Shown in pieces: positions 1 to 5,714 of a stretch of 13,781 nt of DNA. Position 1 is the stretch's first letter; each line of letters starts with the position of its first letter. The notes beneath the pieces were generated by a model. The model was not told the DNA's origin. It made no database searches and saw nothing but the letters and a program-made list of their open reading frames with translations. The position numbers and the translations under genes were made by a program. This stretch comes from Clostridia bacterium (GTDB lineage: Bacteria; Bacillota_E; RBS10-35; JAJYVN01). Location: positions 1 to 13,781 of the forward strand of contig DAHWHV010000615.1 in the NCBI GenBank assembly GCA_027335545.1. The letters run 5' to 3'.

Positions 1-41
1 CGGTCCCCGCGCCGTCGGCGCCGCCCGTAGGGAAGCCCCCC

Positions 42-1097
42 TCACCCCGTCCCCGCCGGCCACAGCTGCTGCTTGGGCCTGGGTCCGCCGCCGAAGGTGG
101 CGATCGCCCCGGCGTACGCCTCCAGGCCCTGCGGCGGCGCCAGCAGCGGCGCGAGGGACAACGTGGGCGCCAGCCGCACCGCCGCGGGGAAGGTGCCGTT
201 GATCGCCATGGAGCCGACGATGGTCAGGTCGTTGAAGTACACGGCGTAGGGGGACAGGGGGACGCGCGCGCCCTGCGGCGCCACCCCGAACTGCAGGAAG
301 GTGCCGCCGCGGCGCACCAGGCCGAGTCCCCGCTCGATCGACTCCGGCCGGCCCGTGGCCTCGGCGACCAGCGCGAACCCCCCGCCGGCCTCTCCGCCCG
401 CCGCCGGCGGGGGGGCCTGGCCCGCATCCCCTTCGCCCGCCGGGCGCCCCCCCTCGTCGCCCGGTGCCACGGCCACGTCCGCACCGACCTCCAGGGCGAG
501 GGCGCGGCGATCCGGCCGTGGCTCGACCACGGTCACCCGGCTGGCGCCCTGGCGCCGCAGCACCTGGACCAGCAGCAGGCCCATGGTGCCGCCGCCCAGC
601 ACGACCACGGTGTCCCCGGCTCGCAGCCGGGCGCGGCGCGCGCCCCAGACGGCGCAGGCCAGCGGCTCGATCAGGGCGGCCTCCCCCCAGCCGAGGCCGG
701 CGGGCAGCGCGTGGCAGTTGGCGGCGGGCACCGCCACCCGCTCGGCCAGGCCGCCCGCCACCGTGTCGCCGATCGCGCCCCAGTGTAGGCACAGGTTGGC
801 GCGCCCCTCACGGCAGGCGTCGCAGCGCCCGCAACTGAGCGTGGGGTCGACGGCGACCCGGGCGCCCAACGCGGGCGCCGTCACGCCGGGGCCGCGCTCC
901 ACGACCACCCCGGCGAACTCGTGCCCGGGGATCAGGGGGTAGGGCGACGGCGGGAACTCCCCGTGGGCGATGTGCACGTCGGTGCCGCAGAGTCCGCAGG
1001 CGCGCACCTCCACGGTAACCTCGCCGGGCCGCGGGCGCGGGGCCTCCACCTCGCGGACGCCATAGCTTCCAGGGCGCTCCACCACGACCGCGCGCAC
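42..1097 (-). CDS. Zinc-dependent medium-chain alcohol/polyol dehydrogenase
   Basis: A 351-residue cytosolic NAD(P)-dependent oxidoreductase of the MDR superfamily, closest in motif pattern to sorbitol and threonine dehydrogenases. Seen: the catalytic zinc site C37 in CGLCGTD, H59-E60 in the GHE motif, and E144 in EPLA; four structural-zinc cysteines at 89, 92, 95 and 103; and a Rossmann loop GGGTMG at 168-173. Acidic E192 after the second strand suggests NAD preference (inference). The end AIATFGGGPRPKQQ matches the usual family C-terminus, so the gene is complete. Residues about 212-240 are a Gly/Ala/Pro-rich insert in the cofactor domain, not typical of the family. The GTG start at 1097 has AGGTGG six bases upstream. 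It is divergent from the nucleotidyltransferase-fold gene. The family is sure; the substrate (alcohol, polyol or amino alcohol) cannot be told from sequence. Confidence 0.93.
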   Translation of the reverse strand: MRAVVVERPGSYGVREVEAPRPRPGEVTVEVRACGLCGTDVHIAHGEFPPSPYPLIPGHEFAGVVVERGPGVTAPALGARVAVDPTLSCGRCDACREGRANLCLHWGAIGDTVAGGLAERVAVPAANCHALPAGLGWGEAALIEPLACAVWGARRARLRAGDTVVVLGGGTMGLLLVQVLRRQGASRVTVVEPRPDRRALALEVGADVAVAPGDEGGRPAGEGDAGQAPPPAAGGEAGGGFALVAEATGRPESIERGLGLVRRGGTFLQFGVAPQGARVPLSPYAVYFNDLTIVGSMAINGTFPAAVRLAPTLSLAPLLAPPQGLEAYAGAIATFGGGPRPKQQLWPAGTG

Positions 1098-1433
1098 GGG
1101 GCGCCACCTGCCCTTCGGGCGACCCAGCCAGCGGCGGCGGGGAGCCCGAGCCGGTGCGTTCGGCGGCGGGGGGCCGGGTTCCCGCCGGGGGCCACGAGGC
1201 GGCCGTTCGCGGTATGCTGGACGTCGCGGGTCCCGCCGACCACCGGGCCCCTGGAGCCGGCTGCGCAGAGGGCGGGTCTAGCGCGGGGTCGGCTGCTCCG
1301 AGGCGTCGTTGCGCCTGCGCCCCCCGTGGGGCGTGCCGTGCCCCCGGGAGGCTTGACCGCCGGGCGGGGCGGCGGTGCGGCCGCGGGGGGGGGCGGGGTG
1401 CGCCCGGGATGGACGCGGGAAGGGGGACTGGGC
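1098..1433. other. Divergent intergenic region, 336 bp
   Basis: This very GC-rich spacer separates two divergently transcribed genes. I see no gene in it. TATGCT at 1213-1218 is a possible plus-strand -10 box, but it lacks a convincing -35 and lies about 210 bases before the next start. TTGACC at 1353-1358 has no matching -10. Long G runs occur at 1380-1398. Confidence 0.4.
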
Positions 1434-2282
1434 GTGCAGGAGGCAGGTCTTGTCGAGTTGTGGCGCGCCCGCTTGCGGCGTTGCTGCGCGGCGCTGTCCG
1501 GGCTCGACGGGGTGCGAGGCCTGGCCGTGGTGGGGTCGGGGGTCGACGAGACCCAGTTGGATCGCTGGAGCGACTTGGATCTGCTGGTGGTGCTGGCCGA
1601 CGGGGCCCTGGACCGCTTCTGGCCATCCCTGGACTGGCTGGGCCGCCTAGGCGAGGTCTACGCGCTGGATACCTCGTCGGGACCGGACCACCACACCCTG
1701 CGGGCCTGCTTCACCGACCTGGCCCGCGTGGACTTCCTGCTGGTGGCCGAGTCCCGCCTGCCGCGCTGCGCCGTATCCCTCGGTCCGCTGCGGGGCGGGG
1801 CGCGGGTCGTGCTGGACCGGACCGGCGGCGGCCTGCCCGAGGCCTTGCGCCCCGGGGTGGAGGCCCCCGCCGGCCCCGTGGCGCCGGACGACGGTGCCTT
1901 CCGCGAGTTGGAGCGCGGGTTCCGCTGGAACGCGGTGGTGGCTGCGGCGAAGCTCGGGCGCGGCGACCTGCTGATCGGGGGCCACCTGGCCCTGGAAATG
2001 GCCCAGGCCTGTCTAGTCCTGGCCATGATGCTCCGAGATCGTGCCGCCGGGACGCGGCACCACCGCCGGGGCGACGGCGTGCCGCCCCCCCTCTCTTTGC
2101 CGCCGTCCCTCTCGGCCGAGGGCGTGGCCGATCTGATCGCTGGCGCGGCGGAGTCCTGGCGGGCGCTGGCCCAGGAGTGGGACGCCGGCTACGCCTTTCC
2201 CACCGCGCCGCTGCTGGCCCTGCTGGGGCGCGCCGCCGGAGCCGAGGCGGGCCCCACGCCGGCCCCGCCTCACCAGCCGTAG
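1434..2282 (+). CDS. Nucleotidyltransferase-fold protein, aminoglycoside adenylyltransferase-like
   Basis: A 282-residue protein of the polymerase-beta nucleotidyltransferase superfamily. Seen: GSG at 34-36, the metal-binding pair in WSDLDLLVV (D47 and D49), and a third acidic strand residue in RVDFLLV (D100). These are the expected nucleotide- and metal-binding positions. The rest is a helical domain (about 140-255) with the FRWNAVVAAAKL and GGHLALEMAQ pattern seen in ANT(6)/KNTase-like proteins, which transfer AMP to small molecules. The GTG at 1434 was chosen because GGGAAGGGGG precedes it and the open frame further upstream shows no domain. The last codons (PPHQP, stop) lie inside the 120-bp repeat shared with the acyltransferase gene, so this gene overlapped that gene's 3' end convergently before the TA block arrived (inference). 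Aminoglycoside resistance is not established. Confidence 0.8.
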   Translation: MQEAGLVELWRARLRRCCAALSGLDGVRGLAVVGSGVDETQLDRWSDLDLLVVLADGALDRFWPSLDWLGRLGEVYALDTSSGPDHHTLRACFTDLARVDFLLVAESRLPRCAVSLGPLRGGARVVLDRTGGGLPEALRPGVEAPAGPVAPDDGAFRELERGFRWNAVVAAAKLGRGDLLIGGHLALEMAQACLVLAMMLRDRAAGTRHHRRGDGVPPPLSLPPSLSAEGVADLIAGAAESWRALAQEWDAGYAFPTAPLLALLGRAAGAEAGPTPAPPHQP

Positions 2283-2380
2283 CGCTCCGGGCCCCAGGGG
2301 CGGCGGGTCAGTTCCTGGCGCACCCGCACCAGGGTGCGCTCGGGGATGTCCTCGCTGACGAGCACCCCGGGGCCCACGCA
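2261..2380. repeat. 120-bp direct repeat, copy 1
   Basis: This segment matches 3471-3590 over 120 bases with three differences (2325/3535, 2347/3557 and 2360/3570). The two copies are in the same orientation, offset by 1210 bases, and bracket the Doc toxin-antitoxin pair. The similarity stops abruptly at 2380/3590 and is weak before 2261/3471. Confidence 0.97.
2270..2380 (-). pseudogene. Duplicated 3' fragment of the sugar-nucleotidyltransferase/beta-helix gene
   Basis: Read on the minus strand, copy 1 of the repeat encodes the last 36 residues and stop of the gene at 3480-4832. It begins CVGPGVLVSEDIPERTLV and ends GPERYGW. Compared with the intact gene there are two residue changes (V to I and Q to R) and one silent change. 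It has no upstream coding portion and cannot make a folded protein. It overlaps the end of the plus-strand nucleotidyltransferase-fold gene by 13 bases. It probably marks the ancestral end of the acyltransferase gene, displaced by the insert (inference). Confidence 0.9.
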
Positions 2381-2422
2381 GTCGAGCCAGGCTTGGCCGG
2401 GCGACACCCGCGGATCACCCGA

Positions 2423-2788
2423 TCACTGAGCGTCCGCGCGCGTGCGGGAGATGATCCACTGGTTCAGGCCGTCCCGGCCGATGGCATGCGTGGCCACCCG
2501 AATGGCCATCCCCTCGACTTCGTCCTGTGGGGCATCCAGGCGGCAGCCGTTCAATTCGAGCACCGTACATGCGGCGACCACGGCCGTACGCTTGTTACCA
2601 TCCACAAACGGGTGGCTTTGAATCAAACCCTCCATCAGCACTGCCGCCTTCAGCGGCACGCCAGGGAACATCTCCTGCCCAAAGATCTTCGTCAGCGGGT
2701 GCTGCAACGCCGATGCCACCAGCGTGCGGTCTCTTACGCCACGTGCACCTGGCGTAAGGTCCAGCACGATGTCGTGGATGCGCACCAC
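2423..2788 (-). CDS. doc: Fic/Doc-family toxin, reading frame interrupted at codon 3
   Basis: Doc toxins are Fic-fold kinases that phosphorylate and inactivate EF-Tu; an antitoxin made from the gene just upstream blocks them. The Fic motif HPFVDGNKRTA is at residues 59-69, with the Doc-type GNK in place of the GNGR of AMP-transferring Fic proteins. An RD..L..A pattern of Doc N-termini is at 19-26. The coordinates given are the 121-residue open part from GTG 2788. The expected start is ATG 2810-2812, overlapping the antitoxin stop as ATGA. From there the frame reads M-R-stop-LTLDQVVRIHD, with TAG at 2804-2806. Family members commonly start MRYLTL or similar, so a single TAC-to-TAG change is likely. 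Translation might restart at CTG 2803 or GTG 2788, or the toxin may be dead. GC is about 62% (hand count over 2521-2760), well below its neighbours. Confidence 0.88.
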   Translation of the reverse strand: MVRIHDIVLDLTPGARGVRDRTLVASALQHPLTKIFGQEMFPGVPLKAAVLMEGLIQSHPFVDGNKRTAVVAACTVLELNGCRLDAPQDEVEGMAIRVATHAIGRDGLNQWIISRTRADAQ

Positions 2789-2808
2789 TTGGTCCAGGGT
2801 CAGCTACC

Positions 2809-3006
2809 TCATTGCCGAGCCAGCCGTTCCAGCGCTGGCTTGTACCGCAGGATCACCTCCCGGACGGCGCGCTCCACCTCTGCCTCTGCCACGGTGGACG
2901 CGTCCTCCCCCCGTCCGTCCACCAAATCCTGCAGGAGGTGATCCAGTTCGGTGGGCGGCAGGGCTCGCAACTCGCGTAGCAGCTCCTCACGCGTCATCGC
3001 CACCAT
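2809..3006 (-). CDS. Putative antitoxin paired with Doc
   Basis: A 65-residue protein directly upstream of doc, sharing ATGA with the toxin's original start. This is the usual antitoxin-toxin arrangement with translational coupling. The N-terminal half is predicted helical (MTREELLRELRALPP, then ELDHLLQDLVDG). The C-terminal half is a charged helix ending REVILRYKPALERLARQ, plausible as the toxin-binding tail. It does not look like Phd, CopG or AbrB, and I do not recognise the DNA-binding family; the start resembles short 'addiction module component' proteins only loosely. ATG 3006 was preferred over ATG 2997 because GGAGG sits six bases before 3006. The antitoxin role rests on position and size, not on a recognised domain. 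Confidence 0.75.
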   Translation of the reverse strand: MVAMTREELLRELRALPPTELDHLLQDLVDGRGEDASTVAEAEVERAVREVILRYKPALERLARQ

Positions 3007-3109
3007 CGCCCGCCTCCGTTCGCCTGAGGTTCCGGGACCCCCCGCGAGGGCCAAGGCCACGTTCAGCCGAGCCCGTGGAGGCGACCGTGCGGCGCCCCCC
3101 ACCCCCCTG

Positions 3110-3118
3110 AGCGTAGCA
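3110..3118 (-). promoter_or_regulatory. Possible extended -10 promoter for the TA operon
   Basis: On the minus strand this reads TGCTACGCT, matching the TGnTAnnnT extended -10 pattern about 100 bases before the antitoxin start. No good -35 lies at 17 bases; TGGACC at 14 bases is too close. It is a weak call made from motif and position only. Confidence 0.25.
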
Positions 3119-3415
3119 CACGCCAGCGCGGTCCACGGCCAGGCTCTCTTCATGCATGCTGCAGACCCCCCCCGGACTGCCGACCGGCTCGGCAGAGTCG
3201 GATACGGGCAGGCGGGGCCCGGCGCTCGTCGACGGGCGCCGGGCAGGGAACGGGTCCCAAGCCGCTGGAGCGGCGGTGGCCGTTGGCGGAGCGTCGCTCC
3301 CTGGACCGTGAGGGCTGGGCAAGTCGGGCGGAGGCAGGCGCGCTTGGGGTTGGTGGCGGCGCTGCCGCGTGGCAACGGGCGGGGCTTCCCGCCGCGGCTT
3401 CTCTCCGGCTTCTCC

Positions 3416-3439
3416 GGCCAAGAGGCGGGCCAAGAGGCG
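3416..3439 (+). repeat. Two tandem copies of a 12-base unit
   Basis: GGCCAAGAGGCG occurs twice back to back (3416-3427 and 3428-3439) in the non-coding stretch, about 30 bases before copy 2 of the 120-bp repeat. No function can be assigned. Confidence 0.85.
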
Positions 3440-3470
3440 TTCTGGCCAGGACCGGCGCCACACCCGTCCC

Positions 3471-3590
3471 GGCCCCGCCTCACCAGCCGTAGCGCTCCGG
3501 GCCCCAGGGGCGGCGGGTCAGTTCCTGGCGCACCTGCACCAGGGTGCGCTCGGGGACGTCCTCGCTGACCAGCACCCCGGGGCCCACGCA
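3471..3590. repeat. 120-bp direct repeat, copy 2
   Basis: This is the copy inside the intact minus-strand gene. It contains that gene's last 36 codons and stop, plus nine bases beyond. It differs from copy 1 at three positions over 120 bases and bounds the TA-bearing insert on the right. Confidence 0.97.
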
Positions 3591-4832
3591 GGAGTACGCG
3601 CCGACCATCCGCCCCGGGTGGAGCGTGACGTTTACGCCGGTGCGGCTGTAGTCGCCCAGGTAGCAGGCGTCGGCGTGCTCGGCCGGCGTCTCCCAGCGGT
3701 CGCCGACCCGCTGGCGCGAGGCGCCGTCGTCGAAGCGCAGGGTGCCGCAGACGGTGGCGGCCCCGATGTCCACGCCGCGGCCGAGCACCCCGTAGATCTC
3801 GGAGTAATGGACGACGTAGGCGCCCTCCATGAGCACCCCGGTGATCTCGGCGCAATGCCCGACCTTGGCGCGCGCGCCGATCACGGCGTGGTCCAGGCGG
3901 GCGCAGTCGGAGACCTCTGCCCCGGGGCCGAGCAGGGATGGCCCGGCGATGATGGCCCCGTCGGTCAGGCGGGCCCCGGCGCAAAGGTAGAGGGGGGCCC
4001 GCACGATCACCCGCGGGCCGATCTCCGCGCCCGCCTCCAGGATCACGGGGGCGCGCAGGTCGGCCTGCGCGGAGACGCGGGCCGTCGGGGCGGCCTGCAC
4101 CCCGACGGCCGGGCGCAACCGCTCCGCCGTGGCGGCCGCGTTGGCGGCCAGCAGGTGCCAGGGCTTGTCCAGATCGACGGGCGGGGTGGCCGGCACCACG
4201 GCGCGCACGTAACCGCCGTCTTGGAGGAAGAGGTTCAGGCTCTCCTCGAGGTCGGCCTCGGCGTGGGGCATCCCCCCGACGGGGGTGCGCACGCCGGAGC
4301 CGGGGTTGGTCCGGAGGTGGGTCACGAAGCCAGGGGGCAAGAGGAAGGCCCCGGCGGAGCGGTGCGTGCCGCCGCGGGGGTGTCCGCGCCAGCCGTGGAT
4401 GCGGCCGTCGCCGCCGACTTCCGCGCACAGCCAGTCCTGTGGCCGTTCCGCGCCCAGGGGGGCGACCAGGGCGGCGGGGGTGCCGGCGGCCAGGAGCTCG
4501 GCCAGCGCCCCCTCCGGGAACCAGACATCGCCGTAGACGCACAGAACCGGCTCGGCGTGCTCGCCCAGGGCCGCCAGCAGGGTGTCCGCCGTGCCGGTGG
4601 GGGGGATGGGCGCGGTGACGGCCACCCCCTGCCGGTGACAGAAGGCCTGGACGGGCCGCGCCTGCGGCCCGCCGCTGGCGACCCGCACCTCGGAGCAGCC
4701 GGCCAGCGCCAGTTGGCGCAGGGTGCGCGCCAGCAGCGGCTCGGCGCCGACGGGCAGCAGGGCCTTGTTCTGGGTCGCGCCGAAGGGCCAGATACGCCGG
4801 CCGTGGCCGGCCGTGAGAATGGCGGCGAGCAG
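3480..4832 (-). CDS. Sugar-1-phosphate nucleotidyltransferase with C-terminal left-handed beta-helix (GlmU-like)
   Basis: A bifunctional-type enzyme of about 450 residues, likely making an NDP-sugar and acting on sugar phosphates in the cytosol. The N-terminal domain has AAILTAGHGRRIWPF and NKALLPV (nucleotide loop and lysine), GTADTLL at about 80-86, and YGD at about 100-102 (metal). From about residue 250, hexapeptide repeats (VILEAGAEIGPRVIV, GHCAEITGVLMEGAYV) form a left-handed beta-helix as in GlmU and archaeal ST0452-type proteins, ending in TLRFDD and the C-terminal tail. The start is a problem. The frame opens after TGA 4854-4856 and contains no ATG, GTG or TTG before the signature; only CTG 4830-4832 is available. 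GTG 4840-4842 sits four bases after GGAGAGG but is out of frame by one base. A one-base indel in the CCC at 4832-4834 would join them. Sugar specificity is unknown. Confidence 0.85.
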   Translation of the reverse strand: MLAAILTAGHGRRIWPFGATQNKALLPVGAEPLLARTLRQLALAGCSEVRVASGGPQARPVQAFCHRQGVAVTAPIPPTGTADTLLAALGEHAEPVLCVYGDVWFPEGALAELLAAGTPAALVAPLGAERPQDWLCAEVGGDGRIHGWRGHPRGGTHRSAGAFLLPPGFVTHLRTNPGSGVRTPVGGMPHAEADLEESLNLFLQDGGYVRAVVPATPPVDLDKPWHLLAANAAATAERLRPAVGVQAAPTARVSAQADLRAPVILEAGAEIGPRVIVRAPLYLCAGARLTDGAIIAGPSLLGPGAEVSDCARLDHAVIGARAKVGHCAEITGVLMEGAYVVHYSEIYGVLGRGVDIGAATVCGTLRFDDGASRQRVGDRWETPAEHADACYLGDYSRTGVNVTLHPGRMVGAYSCVGPGVLVSEDVPERTLVQVRQELTRRPWGPERYGW

Positions 4833-4957
4833 GGTGGACCACCGTTCCTCTCCTCAGGGATGCGGGCAGGACGGCCGATGTCGGCACGGCGTCGGGCGCC
4901 CACCCGGCGCGGGGGCCGGTGGCTCGCGCGGGGCCGGGGGCCCGCTCCGGCTCCGGC

Positions 4958-5321
4958 TCAGCCTCCGGCCCCGGCCGGCAGCCGCCGCAGCACCCCTGCC
5001 TCGACCGGGAAGGCGTGCCCGTGGCGCGCCTGGGGCGGGAGGGCCAGCCGGTCCGAGACACCCTCCCCGTGCTGGAGGTCCGCCGAACGCACCGCCCCGT
5101 ACCTACCCTTGCGGTGCTTGTCGAAGTAGACGAGCACCTGCCCGTCGAGGTGGATCGCGCAGGGGCCGCTCCGGCCCGAGGGCGGGGGCCAGCAGCGGCC
5201 GGACCCCGCCCAACGGCTCCCAGCGGAACCCGTCGTGGCTGTAGGCCAGGCGCAGGCCATCCCCGCCCGGGTGATGAAAATACGAGCAGATCCAGGCGCG
5301 CGGCTCACCCCGTTCCGCCAT
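4958..5321 (-). pseudogene. Internally deleted GH43-type glycosidase remnant
   Basis: Two pieces of a glycoside hydrolase family 43-like protein in different frames. The first starts at ATG 5321 (MAERGEPRAWICSYFHHP) and contains LRLAYSHDGFRWEPLG, followed by RPLLAPAL and LRDP, a family N-terminus. Near 5158-5172 it joins, with a frame change, to IHLDGQVLVYFDKHRKGRYG, then AVRSADLQHGEGVSDRL and PPQARHGHAFPVEAGVL, a family C-terminus where the DGQ..VYFD strand and the RHG near the end are typical. About 200 middle residues, including most of the five-bladed propeller and the catalytic acids, are absent, so it cannot be active. It lies on the same strand as and upstream of the GlmU-like gene, possibly once co-transcribed. 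Family assignment is from motif memory and is moderately sure. Confidence 0.7.
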
Positions 5322-5447
5322 GCGCGCCCTCCCCACCCGCCGGCCCATTCCGCTCGGGGCGGGCGGTGCCCTGCAGACGTCCGGGGCGCAGAGCGGGCGG
5401 GTGAGCCGGACCACCGCCGTGCCCTCGGCCGCGGCGGTGGCAGACGG

Positions 5448-5475
5448 GACCGCCCCCGCGGCCGCGGGGGCGGTC
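5448..5475. repeat. Perfect 28-base palindrome
   Basis: Two 14-base arms (GACCGCCCCCGCGG and its exact reverse complement) meet with no spacer. It is not followed by a T run on either strand, so it is not a classical terminator. It could be an operator for the asparaginase gene or a bidirectional transcription barrier between the divergent units. Confidence 0.9.
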
Positions 5476-5650
5476 GAGGTGCAACAAACGCGCCTTCCCC
5501 GTCGCGGGCATCCAGAGCGCTGGCGTGCCGCCGGGCCTCTGAAGAGTCGGCCGACATGCCCCGAACGGGCCGGCGACCGCCCGCCGCCCGATTGGGACGC
5601 CCGACCTGGGCTCTCCCGGACCGGTGTCCCCGGCCGGCGCCCTCGGACGC

Positions 5651-5698
5651 CCGCCTGACGACCCGCCTGACGACCCGCCCGACGACCCGCCTTACGAA
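5651..5698 (+). repeat. Four tandem 12-base units abutting the ribosome binding site
   Basis: Units at 5651-5662 and 5663-5674 are CCGCCTGACGAC; 5675-5686 is CCGCCCGACGAC; 5687-5698 is CCGCCTTACGAA. The last unit runs directly into AAAGGAAG, the probable Shine-Dalgarno of the asparaginase gene. Confidence 0.92.
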
Positions 5699-5714
5699 AG
5701 GAAGTGCGTGCGCC

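Larger units (their letters stand above)
3007..3470. other. Upstream region of the TA pair, 464 bp without a recognisable gene
   Basis: No convincing gene on either strand; open frames here have low-complexity Pro/Arg/Gly-rich translations. It holds a possible extended -10 on the minus strand (3110-3118), a 13-base palindrome GGAGCGTCGCTCC at 3288-3300, and a 12-base tandem repeat at 3416-3439. It ends at copy 2 of the 120-bp repeat. It is part of the 1210-bp insert and may include decayed sequence. Confidence 0.5.
5322..5714. other. Intergenic region before the asparaginase gene, 393 bp
   Basis: No gene is supported here. The stretch separates the minus-strand glycosidase remnant from the plus-strand asparaginase gene. 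It contains a 28-base perfect palindrome (5448-5475) and four tandem 12-base units (5651-5698) running into the asparaginase ribosome binding site. A convincing -35/-10 pair was not found. Confidence 0.5.

Noticed and set aside
2987..3463. A 158-codon minus-strand frame upstream of the TA pair
   Set aside because: The translation is Arg/Pro/Gly-rich, has no domain, and overlaps the antitoxin in another frame. Pieces such as PERLLARLLAG arise from the 12-base tandem repeat.
2809..5061. A 750-codon minus-strand open frame containing the antitoxin at its end
   Set aside because: Only the last 65 codons have gene-like sequence and a ribosome binding site; the rest is out of frame with the GlmU-like gene it overlaps.
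3369..5129. A 586-codon plus-strand open frame antisense to the GlmU-like gene
   Set aside because: The minus strand carries clear family motifs over the same span, and the plus-strand translation has none; long antisense frames are expected at this GC content.
5651..5698. Short tandem units considered as a CRISPR array
   Set aside because: Units are only 12 bases and directly adjacent with no spacers.
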